Positions 18,940-29,276 of a stretch of DNA of 31,535 bases are shown here, piece by piece. Source of the DNA: Elysia marginata (lineage: Eukaryota > Mollusca > Gastropoda > Plakobranchidae); contig BMAT01005900.1 in the NCBI GenBank assembly GCA_019649035.1, positions 26,526 through 58,060 of the forward strand. The letters run 5' to 3'. A program made the translations under genes and the position numbers. Under the pieces are notes generated by a model. It ran no database searches. It was not told the DNA's origin and saw only the letters and a list, made by a program, of their open reading frames with translations. Positions within the stretch are counted from its first letter, which is position 1. Each line of letters opens with the position of its first letter.

Positions 18940-19542
18940 TAAAAGTATCTTTTAATAAATATCATCATGTACAGACCAAGTGAAATCTAGTGCAACATTA
19001 GGTGAAATTATAGACAGATCTATCACCAAGGTTGTATAAGCTGCTTGTACAAATGTAGGACATTTGGAATTCAGTACGATTATATCCTTTGGAAATATAA
19101 TCTCTTCTATCAATCTTCCTCGTCCATCTAGACAGTGATCACCACACATGGGAGAGTGGGCATTAAAATTCCCCAGCATTGTACAGGTTTTTGCTAGTTG
19201 TCCTAAAAGGTTTTCAAGTTTTGCTTTAGGTATATCTTCCCCAGGAGCAAGATAGAGCAAGCATACTGTCATAGGTTTTTTCCTGACACTCTTTCTGCAA
19301 CACTTGTATTTAGATCTACATGGGAAAATCTAATAGTATTTCAATTAACAAGGCAGCGCCTCCCGTAAGGTTATCACTGCTAAGCATCGCAAGGTCCTGA
19401 GGGGGTGTCTAGACCTCTGAGAATTTGCATTCCTGTAGGGCCGCTATCAATATTATACTTTTTTTAAAATTAAAAGTAGCAATCCTTCATAGTTGGCTCT
19501 GAGACCCCCAATATTCCACTGTATGACACTTGCATTAGACAT
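18940..19542 (-). pseudogene. LINE ORF2 endonuclease remnant
   Basis: Starts ATG at 19542 with SVIQWNIGGLRANYEGLLL, the typical N-terminus of an AP-type LINE endonuclease. It ends with MLGNFNAHSPMCGDHCLDGR, GRLIEEI, VIDLSIISPNVALDFTWSVH. The usual catalytic GDFNAH reads GNFNAH (Asp to Asn) and stops and frame changes occur between the two blocks. The nuclease would have nicked target DNA to prime reverse transcription; this copy is dead. Confidence 0.75.
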
Positions 19543-20129
19543 TTTACAATAAAAATTTATTTTGCAGGCAGGCCCGCCGAAAGGAGTCCCACAAAGCCTT
19601 TACATTTCTTATTGTTAGACTTCCCCTTTACTTTCATATAGGTGGGGGGAGGAGGACAGTTATCAGACTGATCATTCTCTGTTTCTTCCTGACTATAAGT
19701 AATTTTTTACTCCAAATCTGAAATTTCACCGTAGGTGTCAATGGATTCTCAGGGGTTCTTCCACCCACGTCCATTTCTATCTCTAAGTCATACGGGTGAG
19801 GGGGCAGGGGAGGACGATAAATTCGCAGGAGGGACTTTCCCCTCCAGCATGTTCCAAATGGACGTAATTTCATCCACTAGGATGTCAGCCTGGTTCCCAA
19901 ATCGACCAGCTGGGGTTTTCGACCTTTCTCTTTTTACGTTTTCTTCCTTTTGCAGGCCTAGGCACTGTGGCTGTCCTCTGGGGATGATGCCAAATTTGTG
20001 GGTCTTGTTGATGTGGGTACAGGGGGCTGGCATCTTTGGGGCGGATCCCCCTTGCACAACCTGTGCAAAGAGCCTTGGTTTGATCTCCTTGGTCCACCAC
20101 CACAGCTGCGCAGGCCTGTTAAAGGTATC

Positions 20130-21120
20130 CCCATGTTCAAGATGTGCATTTACTTTGGGTTTTAGATCGGACCAGATGATCTGTTTATTATGACCAGAAT
20201 TTTCCTGATTGAACGCTAACTTAGCAAGTTCATCCACTTTCTCGTTTTGCGGTATTCCCACATGAGAAGGGATCTACACAATGGACGACTTTCGCCCTGG
20301 GAGACATTTTCGCTAAAAGGTCACAAATGCCAGCAACATTTTTATTCTTAAAAATTTTCCCCTGTAGCACCTGCATGGCCAAGAGGCTGTCAGTATATAT
20401 GTTGCAGATCTTATAATTCTTTTTCGTTTCAAATATTTGAGGGCCAAAATTAAGTAAAAAGATACCCAAGGTTCAGAGTTAAACTCAGCGGAATCATTGT
20501 TTAGGTGAGTCTGTTCTGAGTAATCAGGATCTTTTGGGTAGAAGGAAGCAGCTGCTCCCTTCTCACTTTTTGACCCATCGGTGAAGGCCTCATAATAAGA
20601 GACATATTTTTCTCGCAGCTGAAATACCATTTGGCTAGTATCTTCTTTTTTGAGTGATGTTAGGGAAAGTTCAAAGGTTATGTTGTGCTCCTCCCACGAG
20701 GGAGGAATTCTTTCACATCGATCGTCTATTCTTTTAGGATCGATTTCTGCATTTAGAATGTTGGGGAGTGTTTTTGTTCCGAAATCTAGAACCGTATTTG
20801 ACCTGGCAAAGAGCTTGGGCGATGCGGCATTTGATATTGAACTTAAGCACAGATTGTTTGGTAGGGACTTAACTTTCAAATAGCAGTTCATTGACAATTT
20901 TTTGTCGTTTGAGAGCAAGAGATAATTCTCCTGCTTCAACGTTAAGGCTTTTACCTAGGGAAGTCTGAAAAGCATCTAATGCTAAACGCAGACCTTGATG
21001 ATGAATTGGATCTAGCTGTTACAGTATGTGATTTTTGGCAGATCCATACACAACGGATACATAGTCAAGTTTGATCGCACTAAAGCACGATAAGGTTTCA
21101 CTAGTTAAGAGAGTGTTTTT
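20130..21120 (-). pseudogene. LINE RT C-terminus and RNase H remnant, same family as 17178-20120
   Basis: The minus strand reads YWGADKNTLL, SAIKLDYVSVVYGSAKNH, QLDPIHHQGLRLALDAFQTS (RT thumb and C-terminus, about 21120-20950) and YYEAFTDGSKSEKGAAASF (RNase H first Asp motif, about 20595). IYTDSLLAMQVLQG (second acidic motif, about 20390) and GIPQNEKVDELAKLAFNQ (about 20250) follow. These are the parts missing from the neighbouring element, to which it is about 85 percent similar where they overlap (RNase H end). RNase H would remove RNA from the RNA-DNA hybrid during LINE replication. Stops and frame changes make it inactive. It joins ORF1-like sequence of the next element near 20125. Confidence 0.75.
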
Positions 21121-21527
21121 ATCTGCACCCCAGTAGGTAATGTTTCAAAAATTCAGTAAATTTACCACAGCTGATGAGGTGATTGATCATAAAAGTAAAA
21201 CTAATAAAATGCAATTGTTTAAAGGTTTTTATCTTTTTTTTAAAATACACTAACACAGTATCTTGCTCATAAAAGATAAAGTAACCTTGATGACACCATT
21301 TTATTTGAAGATGAAATAGAAGGAGTTTAAAAAAAGATTGCACAGAGAATAAATTTGCTCTTGTATTGTGTTTACCTCTTCAAAGATACACTGCCCTTCT
21401 ATTAAATTGCTTGTTTTTTGTTCTCCTAGCCTCATCAGTTCTTGAGTTGGAAACAAAATAAATAATCATATTCTAATGTCTATTTAACCTTCATTCATTG
21501 CTAATGGCAAAGAGCTAAAATACTAAC
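21121..21527. other. Short AT-rich intronic interval
   Basis: No motif recognised between the LINE remnant and the exon; the donor-side intron sequence starts at 21527 on the minus strand. Confidence 0.4.
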
Positions 21528-21645
21528 CTTCTTCAATGGCTTGTGCCATTGTACTATGTTTTTTCAAAGGAGTCTTGCTTTTTTTCTTCTGTGTTTCTTG
21601 CCTGGTGTCAGAAAGCTTTTCTCCTCCAAGCAGAGCTTTGCCTTC
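21528..21645 (-). CDS. Internal coding exon of a basic repeat protein (unknown function)
   Basis: On the minus strand an acceptor (ttttttttcccag) precedes 21645 and a donor (GAAGAAG/gttagta) follows 21528. The 118-bp exon encodes 39 codons plus one base: EGKALLGGEKLSDTRQETQK, then basic KKKSKTPLKKHS, then TMAQAIEE. It starts in phase 0, matching the end of exon 28089-28238. It ends in phase 1, matching the start of exon 11969-12189. It is one repeat of the protein: EGK.LLGG, then TRQ.., a Lys-rich segment and a TMA..A end. The exon lies between the I-like LINE remnants and the mariner, in opposite transcriptional sense to the overlapping chance frame on the plus strand. Confidence 0.8.
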
Positions 21646-23867
21646 CTGGGAAAAAAAAATTGTGAAAACCCTTTACTATCACCATTGACTACTGTTTCTT
21701 CATTTTTAACCTATTTTTACACAATCAAAAGCTGAACTATAATAAAAACAAGATTTTCACAAAACTTAACCTCACTTAGGCAAAGCATGTTTTTATTCCA
21801 CAAGGAAGTATAGAACAGTGTGCAGTGTATGTATCTTGACAGCACCTTAAGGTAAATCTGTCTTCAAGTGGGTAAGCCACCAAAAAAATGATTTTTTAAA
21901 AAATATTGACCTGTAAGCCTAAATAAAGGTATGCAAACATGGACCAAGTGCCAAGATTGCATAATATGAAACGACAAGAAGGATTATCACTCAGAAGCTA
22001 TTAACAGAGATGCTGCTATGGCCTAACAAAAATGCCTAAACTTTTTAAAATGATAACATTCACCCTGCTTCACCTTGCGGCAAGGTTAAATCAGAAGTAC
22101 CATTACTAACATAAAGACACCAACTGATCAAGGATAATTTAAAAAAAACAGTAAAATTACGATGGCGGAAAAGAAGCATCTCTGCTATTAAAGTCAAAGA
22201 TAATCAGAATCTGTTAGTTGATATAGCTGATAAGGACATAATGAGCTGAGATGCATCAAATCCTACCTCAGATAGTCTTAGGACTAGTTAAGATACTTGT
22301 AAAATACAATCCACAATACTGTCAAGTTTTTAACCAACAAAAACATCAGTGTTCTATTTTGCAAACAACAATTCGACACTACAAAGAAAACGCAGGTGGA
22401 GTAGCCACACAACTATTTAACATTTTAAACCACGATTTCTGGTGTATGAAATCAAAGCATGGAGCGTTTGAGGATCTATGCCCAAAGACTAGCCTTCAAA
22501 TTTCTATCCCACCATCGTGATGATTTTATTCATTTTCAAACACCAAAAGAGTAACACCTTACTACATGTTATTTTTTAGTAGAACAAGCCAAAAGATATG
22601 GACTGTCAGTTTCAGGGTATTGTTTTCCTTTAATTTAAAGGCCCTTCAGAGTCAAAGAAATGAGGTTTACGGGAAGCAAAAAGGAGGGCTATTTCAGAGT
22701 TTTTTTAAGCCTATTCCCCTAAAGTGTGTTTTTGAAGATGTTTTAGGGCTGGGCCTTCAGGAGGGCTTGGTGGCAACCCTGCAGTCAGATGTACATTAGC
22801 TAGGCTAGGTCTTGGATGATTCATGACGGATGTTAGTTGGCATCCAATTAGATGAGAGCATGTTCAATTGTAATGGGTCATGAAACCATTTTGATATGAG
22901 CAGTTCCCAAAATTTGACACTCAAAAGGGGGACAAGTCTCCAAAACTAGATTGTCACATGGAACTAAATTTATTGCAGATTTGAATACTAAACATGTTTA
23001 GAAAAGTGTTTTACGAAAAGCCTGAGCTTAATTCTATCCATAAATGGCAGACTAAACAGTTGAATTAAGAAACTCAGAAATCTTACTTAGATAAATCTTA
23101 CACAAGAAAAGTAACAAAATTTTCCTATTTAAAAAACCAGGGAATGCATACTGGCCTGCACATCATCACAAGTGTTTGTTTTTTTTGTATTTAGGAGTTG
23201 TATGGTTGATTTGCGTTGTAAAGGTTATCTATGGAATAAAGAGACTGTAACTGAACCTTTTGAAATTGCCTCGCTGCATTTATTTTTAAAGAACCACAAA
23301 GTTAAACAAAATGAAAACTGTTAATTGGATTGGTTGTAAACATTTAAAGCCATAACCTTTAAATCACATTGATTATAAGTTGAATAGGCTCTTTGAAATA
23401 ATGCTGTCTTACACCGATAACTCTTACTACAAAACAGAGTTTGCATTCAAGGCCTATGAAACTGATTGTATACAAATACAAGACAATTTCTTCCTTTGCG
23501 ATGAGTAGAAAGCATCAGGATGCCATTTTATACAGCTAAGGCTCAGTAAATGCCTTTTTGCCCATTGAGAAACACATAAAGGACACCTATTTTGGTCTTA
23601 CACCAATAACTCTTACGACACAAATCGATTCATTTTTACCCTGGAATCTTCAGGAATCAAATAACTATTCATTTAGAGTATGTCATTAGCAAAGACGAAG
23701 TATTTTAATCTATAAAAGACACACCAATACAATTAATGTTCCAGTTCTTGAATCATTAAGTTGTAAACATTATCTGCGTAAGATCAGATTCAAGACAAAA
23801 ATTTGAAGCATAACTTTTTGGTATAAAAAGGACATCAAAAGGCTCAAATGCACTTTCAATGTGTATG
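21646..23867. other. Intron with two copies of a short dispersed word
   Basis: No gene recognised. A 27-nt word starting tcttacaccgataactctta occurs at 23407 and, with one to three changes, at 23597; a third copy is at 27644. Open frames such as 22251-22520 and 22566-22799 (plus strand) have no recognisable motif. Confidence 0.45.
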
Positions 23868-23869
23868 TA

Positions 23870-25203
23870 CGAGGGGAGTTCAATATGTCCTTTGCATGAC
23901 AATGATAGAACAAACCCACAGACTTGAAATTTGGCACACTTACATTTATTTCTCTACATAGTCACCCAGCTGAGTTACACATTTTTCCCATCTGTCCTTG
24001 ACCTTCAAAAGTCCTTGAGAGTAAAATTTGTCAGATTGCGCTTAAAACCATGCTTCAACAGCAGTAATCGCATCCGTGATGTCTTTAAAACAGTGCCCTT
24101 TAATAATGGATTTCTTTAGGTTTGGGAACAGACAGAAGTCTGAGGGAGCTAAATCCGGCGAGTATGGAGGGTGTGGAAGAATTTCGAAGCCGCACTGTTC
24201 AGCTGTCTCAACTGTTTGTTGTGCTCGATGAGCAGGAGCATTATCATGCAAAAGCAGGACTCCGCTTCGAAGCTTCCCTCATCTTCTCCTTCCTAATTCA
24301 GACCCCAGTCTTTTCAGCAACCCTGAATAGTATTCTCCTAAAACTGTTTTCCCATTTTCCATGTAGTAAGTCATCATGATACCATCACAGTCCCAGAAAC
24401 ACGACAGCATGACCTTTCCACTTGATTGTGTGACCTTTGCTTTCTTTGGTGGGGGTGATGAGGGTCTTCTCCATTGCATAGACGCGCTTTTCGGCTCTGG
24501 ATCGAATTGATAGATCCAAGTCTCATCCATGGTTACAATTCTTCTAAAGAAGAAAGCGTCATTTGTTTCCTGCCTAAGGAGATGTTTGCAACAATTAACC
24601 CTCTCTTGTTTCTGACAAGTTGTCAATAACCTTGGTACCCATCGAGCTGACACCTTGTTCAGATTGAGATGATCATGAAGAATAGTTTCAACAGAAGCTA
24701 TGCTGATCTTAGTCTCAAATGCTAGCTGTCTAACTGTTATTCGTCTGTCCTGCATTATTAGTTTTTCCACAGTGGAAACGTTTTTCTCAGTTACCACAGA
24801 TGGTGGTCGACCTTCGCGATGTTCATCCATCACTGACAGAAAACCAGATTTAATCTTTCTCACCCAACGTGTCACCGTACGGTAATTAGGGCATTTTTCA
24901 CTGTTCAGCATACACTTGGACCATCTCTTGATGAATTTCAGTAGAATTTTTTCCTTTCAATTAAAGGAACTTGATCACATAGAGATACTCAACAGCTTCC
25001 ATGGCAGACGCTTTGCAGTCAATAAATAACAAATTTCCTGTGCATTGTTTCATTTGACGCGCTGAGCAGTGCAAAAACTAAATCAGATTTTCCGTAAATT
25101 TTGCATGTTGTGCTTCAAATGAAAGATCTAGCAACCCACAAAATTTCTTTACTCTAGAACAACTGCTTCAACGTCATGCTAAGGACATATTGAACTCCCC
25201 TCG
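23870..25203 (-). mobile_element. Full-length mariner transposon, inactive
   Basis: A 1334-bp element bounded by TA on both sides (23868-23869 and 25204-25205). Terminal inverted repeats of about 31 bp start cgaggggagttcaatatgtc at each end and differ at about one position (ctttgcatgac against cttagcatgac). Length, TA target and the cgagggg start are typical of mariner elements. The transposase lies on the minus strand and is broken. It sits in the intron upstream of exon 21528-21645, in the same orientation as the host gene. Confidence 0.95.
23946..25002 (-). pseudogene. Mariner DD34D transposase with stops and a frameshift
   Basis: Translation from ATG at 25002 gives MEAVEYLYVIKFL then an early stop. 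After a frameshift near 24905 it continues NYRTVTRWVRKIKSGF (helix-turn-helix region), RWVPRLLT (linker motif), TMDETWIYQF (first Asp), LLHDNAPAH (second Asp) and PPYSPDLAPSDFCLF (third Asp), ending GDYVEK before a TAA at 23946. Exactly 34 residues separate the second and third catalytic Asp, the DD34D signature of mariner. In-frame stops occur after KFL, before GKLRSG (about 24279) and after VEAWF. The catalytic triad is intact but the protein cannot be made whole. Confidence 0.95.
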
Positions 25204-26000
25204 TATATGTAGGTACTCTAAACCCACCTGCATCGGCCGGAAATATTGAGTTCACACTAGGAATTGTTGTTTTGAATGATGATTTCAGTAATAAATGCTT
25301 TGTGAATCATAATAAAATACATGTGAATGAAAAGAGTGTTTTCTCGATTTTCTTTCTATGTACATTGTTTGTGTAGTTTTTTTAAAACTTTGGTTTAAAT
25401 CAATGTGAATAAGTCAAGTTTTAAAGGTTCATCGCTGTGACGCAGCTCACCAAGCACAGATTGATCAACCCCACCTACTGGTTGCGCGAGCATGCCAATA
25501 AGCTCTTAAGAAGCACCTTTAAATGCCCTTTAGTTTGGTACCTAATGTACCAGTGTTGTACGGTTTAAGACTTTAATAAGTTTAATTCTAGCTTTGAAAA
25601 CTAAAAAAGAAAGGAAAAAAAGCTCTACGATTGATATGAATAAGTATATTTGGTACCGAACGAAAGAGAAATTCAACTCGCTTTAGATGCAAAACCCTTT
25701 CATATTATGGCTCTACTGGCGTGACGGTGATATCTCGAAAAAATGTCAACTACCGTTTCCTAGAATCTCCATATAAGCATGGTTGATGCAAGCTTAGGAG
25801 ACGTAAAACTGGTAAAACTTTTTAAAAGCAATTTTATAATGCAGTCAGTGAGTCACAATGGAGTTTCCCCAGCGGGCAGATTAGAACCTCTTGATCTAGA
25901 TGCCATAGTTACCGCCAATGCTTCCATAGACTTAAAGCTGGCATTCTATGTAATAATGATTCATGGACACAATTATGTACATATTACTTTGTTTTGAGGC

Positions 26001-26108
26001 CTAAAACGGCAAATATTTTTTAGGTCTCGGCCTAGTTTTCTTCTTTGACGCTTCCTTCAAATCCGCTATGGCTGCTCGCTGTTTTGATAAGCTGTCTGGT
26101 CGGCGTTT
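26001..26108 (-). other. Possible fossil or alternative terminal exon of the repeat-protein gene
   Basis: The minus-strand frame from 26108 to the stop at 26001-26003 reads KRRPDSLSKQRAAIADLKEA then SKKKTRPRPKKYLPF. It resembles exon 28089-28238 (RPD....Q.KAIEDLK then a Lys-rich stretch) in the same order, on the same strand and inside the same gene. There is no convincing polypyrimidine tract, and candidate acceptors (gaccag, gacag) are weak. An in-frame stop lies just upstream. It may be a decayed duplicate exon, a rarely used last exon, or chance in basic-rich sequence. Confidence 0.25.
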
Positions 26109-27643
26109 TCACAGCAAAGATTATCCCATTACAAACATTTTAATCAGAAAATGGGGAGTTAAGTGTATTGTTAAAATTACACAAAGTATTTTTCATTTTT
26201 TTACTTTGTTAATTGAATATTTAGTGTATACACTAGCGATGAATAGGGGGCACATCATCTCAGTAAAGCTCATATTTTGCATGGAGGAAATCGTTAAGTA
26301 GGGGTAACCAAAATGAAGTTAATTTTCTGCAAGTCAAACAATTACACGAAAAATAGATAATTTGGAAAGAAAACATACAAGGGCTCAAGAAAACTCAATA
26401 TCATGAATAAAGTCAACAAACAAGGAAGTTGTAGATCTAGAATCTCGCTCTATATCTAAATCTAGTCTGTGACAAGTTGTGTGGTTTACAGCTAGGTTTA
26501 AAACTAGATATATTTAAATTTCAGTTTTAATTGAGATAAAATAAAAGACCACATTCTTTTAGTCCTTTAAAGTGAACATCTTAAAAAATTTTCGTTAATT
26601 TTTCAGTTGATGACCAGAATTAAATTCTAAAGGGAACATTTCTGGCCACTGGTAAAGGACGTCCTCCAAACCTCCCTGCTCTTATTGTCATCAACAGGTT
26701 GCTACTGCATCTGAATCTTTGTCAGCAAGGCAACCACTCATGGAAGACTTGTTTAGAAAGTTAAATTCTTATACTTAGCTGAAACTAGTAATAGCTTGTT
26801 TTACTCGCCGAAATGACGACCCCTTTCTAAGGGAAAATTTGCACTACGATAAGTATAATACTAGCCTCTAAAAGTATAAATTAAGAAAACTGTCATGTGA
26901 TCAAAGTTAATAAATAATTATGTATAAATGTGTTTAAAAAAGATGCAAATTTGCTCTTCTTTAAGTCTCTTGCGTAAATGGGTTTTTTTTCATGAATTTT
27001 TTAATATGTCAATTTTTATGAAAAATGGCAAGATAATAAATGTCCTTAGAATCACCACACAATAACTCAATCGACAATGAAGCAATTTGTATGGCATGGT
27101 TAAACAGTTCCGTTTTTTTTCTGTTTCGATAGCATTTTAAAAATTGTTGCTGTCTATAAAAGTTTGTTTTTCATGAACTTTTTAAATCACACTATTTTCC
27201 TCAAAAACAGTGTTTTCAAAGATTTTGTAAAATTTGCATGAAAAGGCATCTTTGAATGCTTCTGTTATTTATAATTAACATCTGAGTACCTTGAAAAAAA
27301 TTGAGCTTCATTACAGTAATATTGGGAGCGCATATGTGTTGTTTTGTCACTGTGTGAGTAATATTTTGTTTTATGACGTATCAAAATTGCTATAATCAGG
27401 CTTTGCAAAATTTTGTGTTTTTTGCGCTCAAAATAGAAACTTCAAAACTCTGTAACTTTTTTTATTTTTCAAGATATTGGGTCATAACTAGTGTCATTGT
27501 TTTCGTCTTTCCGAGCTCTATAAGGCTATGGTATTTTTATTAAGATTTAAAATACTTGAAAAATAGTTTAGAGTACCTAGTACATGAGAAAAAAAATGGG
27601 TAATTTGATATAAACAAGCATTTTAATGGCAAAGAAAAATGAT

Positions 27644-27671
27644 CTTACACCAATAACTCTTACTACAAACA
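27644..27671 (+). repeat. Short dispersed word, copy 3
   Basis: The word tcttacaccaataactctta followed by ctacaaa is the same as at 23407 and 23597 apart from one to three changes. Flanks are not obviously related. Confidence 0.5.
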
Positions 27672-28088
27672 GGGTAATAACCTTTGGTGCTTAAATTGGC
27701 TATTTTAAGAACACAGTTTAGGTGGTTTTTAAGGCTGAATGGCATGTAAGGGCAAGTGCGGCACCTCTCTGAATAGGGGTATGGGGGTTACAGGGGGTCT
27801 AATGGTCAATTTTCAGGTTTTCAAATTATGATGTTTTTTTTTACCAACTTTTGTACCCTTGTCTCAAAGGATTAAAATTTGGGAACTGCTCATTTCTTCT
27901 AAGATAAATGCTTCTGGAAGAGGATAAGCCCAGGCTCAGTCAGTGGACAGGCTTTTTGGTTAGCAAAGTACTCTGCATATAAGTTTGAAGTTAACACACT
28001 GACTTGACAAGGCAGCAAAGCATTTGTCAGGCCAACATTTTTATGCAGATTTCAGCCATAAGATTTATCTGTTATTCAGAAAAGTTAC

Positions 28089-28238
28089 CTTTGCAGTGAC
28101 TGCCATCGTTCCATCCTTGGCCAGTTTGGCTTTTTTCGCAGGAGGCTCGTCTTTCTTCAAGTCTTCAATTGCCTTATTTTGGCCGCGAGTCTGGGCATCT
28201 GCATCAGGCCTATTGCCTCCTAGAATTCGGTCTGCCTC
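28089..28238 (-). CDS. Internal coding exon of a basic repeat protein (unknown function)
   Basis: On the minus strand an acceptor (tttctatttattacag) precedes 28238 and a consensus donor (GCAAAG/gtaact) follows 28089. The 150-bp exon is exactly 50 codons in phase 0 at both ends. It encodes EADRILGGNRPDADAQTRGQ, then NKAIEDLKKDEPPAKKAKLA, then KDGTMAVTAK, one repeat unit of the protein. It splices in frame to 21528-21645. PPAKKAK resembles a basic nuclear-localisation-type cluster (inference). The first exons must lie further right, since no other exon of this type is visible up to 31535. Confidence 0.8.
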
Positions 28239-28717
28239 CTGTAATAAATAGAAATAAAGTCAAATATGAGGATTTATGAAAGGTAGAGCTCACAAAGAGA
28301 AAAGAAGAATAATAACATATGGAGTAAGAATAATATGGAAGAAGAAAAGTGTGTGTACACACCTGGCCCCGGAATGGGGGGATACAAATAATTATTTCCC
28401 AAGCAAATTTGACTTTTATGAATGACTGAGTTAGCTCTGAGCAATTGCGAGAGATTCAAGTTAGAAAACAGGCCAGATTGTAGTGAAGTTGATAGAAGAC
28501 CCATTGCCATGGCCTTGCACATGCGTCAAATTCAACTGGCATTCTTTTCTGTTGTCATAATGACGGAAACATTCAAAGGCCTTTCTGTTGAGAACTAGGA
28601 CACGAAGTTTTGAAAAAATATAACATAGATATCATAGGTTTAAATTTACCACTAGGCTAGCATTCCTTTGGCCAAACAAGATTATAAATCTTAACATAAA
28701 TCTGGATTTAAAGTTAA
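28239..28717. other. Intronic interval without recognisable feature
   Basis: No coding motif or repeat recognised. Confidence 0.4.
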
Positions 28718-28730
28718 CCCATTAGAAAAC

Positions 28731-29153
28731 AGATCATACGGAACAACTCCACGGAGGAATGGCTAAATGGATGGGCTACAGGCAGATCACTATTTACCTA
28801 CATGGTAACACCAAATCCCAAAGACAGCATTAATTCCCTTGAGAGAGGAGATCAAGATATTATTTTCCGCCTGCGTACACACCATGCTCCTGTTAATGCC
28901 CATCTAAATAGGATCCAGCCCATAATTCCCCCGGTATGCCATTTCTGTGATGCACCATACGAAACAACAACACATCTACTTTTTCAATGCACATCACTGC
29001 AAGACCTTCGTGAAGAATACCTTCTTCCACAGCCGGATGCATGGAATACACTATACTCAAACTCCCAACAATTGAAGAAGACTTCCACTTTCTATACCCA
29101 AATGTCTAGTCAAAGGGCAAAAGCGCAAACAACAGCTGTTTCGGATAAGTAAG
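28731..29153 (+). mobile_element. 5'-truncated LINE insertion (ORF2 C-terminus) with 13-bp TSD
   Basis: Flanked by identical 13-bp copies of cccattagaaaac (28718-28730 and 29154-29166), the mark of target-primed insertion. The 423-bp insert is open from its first codons to a TAA at 29150-29152: IIRNNSTEEWLNGWATGRSL, IIFRLRTHHAPVNAHLNRIQ, a Cys/His motif CHFCDAPYETTTHLLFQC, and an end RAKAQTTAVSDK. This is the zinc-binding C-terminal domain of a LINE ORF2. Only one base separates the stop codon from the duplication, so the 3' UTR is essentially absent. The open frame and exact TSD mark it as one of the youngest insertions here. Confidence 0.85.
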
Positions 29154-29276
29154 CCCATTAGAAAACGAATTGAGAGCAGTGATTGGAGACAGAAAAGCAT
29201 AGGCCTAGATTTTTATGTTTGTTTATAAAATGTTAAAAAGATAACATTACACGTGCACATTTTAAGCAATAAAATA

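Larger units (their letters stand above)
17178..20120 (-). mobile_element. I/Nimb-like LINE with internal RT-RNase H deletion
   Basis: On the minus strand the order is: ORF1 C-terminal part (about 20120-19560; LVDEITSIWNMLEGK), endonuclease (19542 to about 18940), linker and RT start, RT motif A region joined to the end of RNase H, the Cys/His C-terminal domain and a stop at about 17324-17326 after LISDYLKEIGLYSKI. A 3' UTR of about 90 nt and a tail of ATCA repeats (17178-17193) follow. Stops and frameshifts are many. Most of RT and the first half of RNase H are missing at one sharp junction (about 17822-17830). The 3' end is intact and shares a 36-nt hairpin with the SINE at 898-1117. Clade assignment (I/Nimb) rests on RNase H after RT and the C-terminal motif, not a search. 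Confidence 0.75.
25206..28088. other. Intron, mostly unassigned
   Basis: Contains the candidate extra exon at 26001-26108, a possible decayed coding remnant on the plus strand near 26645-26780 (ATGKGRPPNLPALIVINRL in one frame, SLSARQPLMEDLFRKL in another) and a GATCTAGA-rich patch at 26430-26480. The third copy of the 27-nt word is at 27644. An open frame at 25779-25997 (plus) has no recognised motif. Nothing else can be supported. Confidence 0.45.

Noticed and set aside
19735..20193. 152-codon plus-strand open frame
   Set aside because: Antisense shadow of LINE ORF1-like sequence on the minus strand.
22566..22799. 77-codon plus-strand open frame
   Set aside because: No motif, no repeat match and no splice context.
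25779..25997. 72-codon plus-strand open frame as a separate gene
   Set aside because: Some coding-like composition but no recognised motif, splice partner or promoter; cannot be supported.
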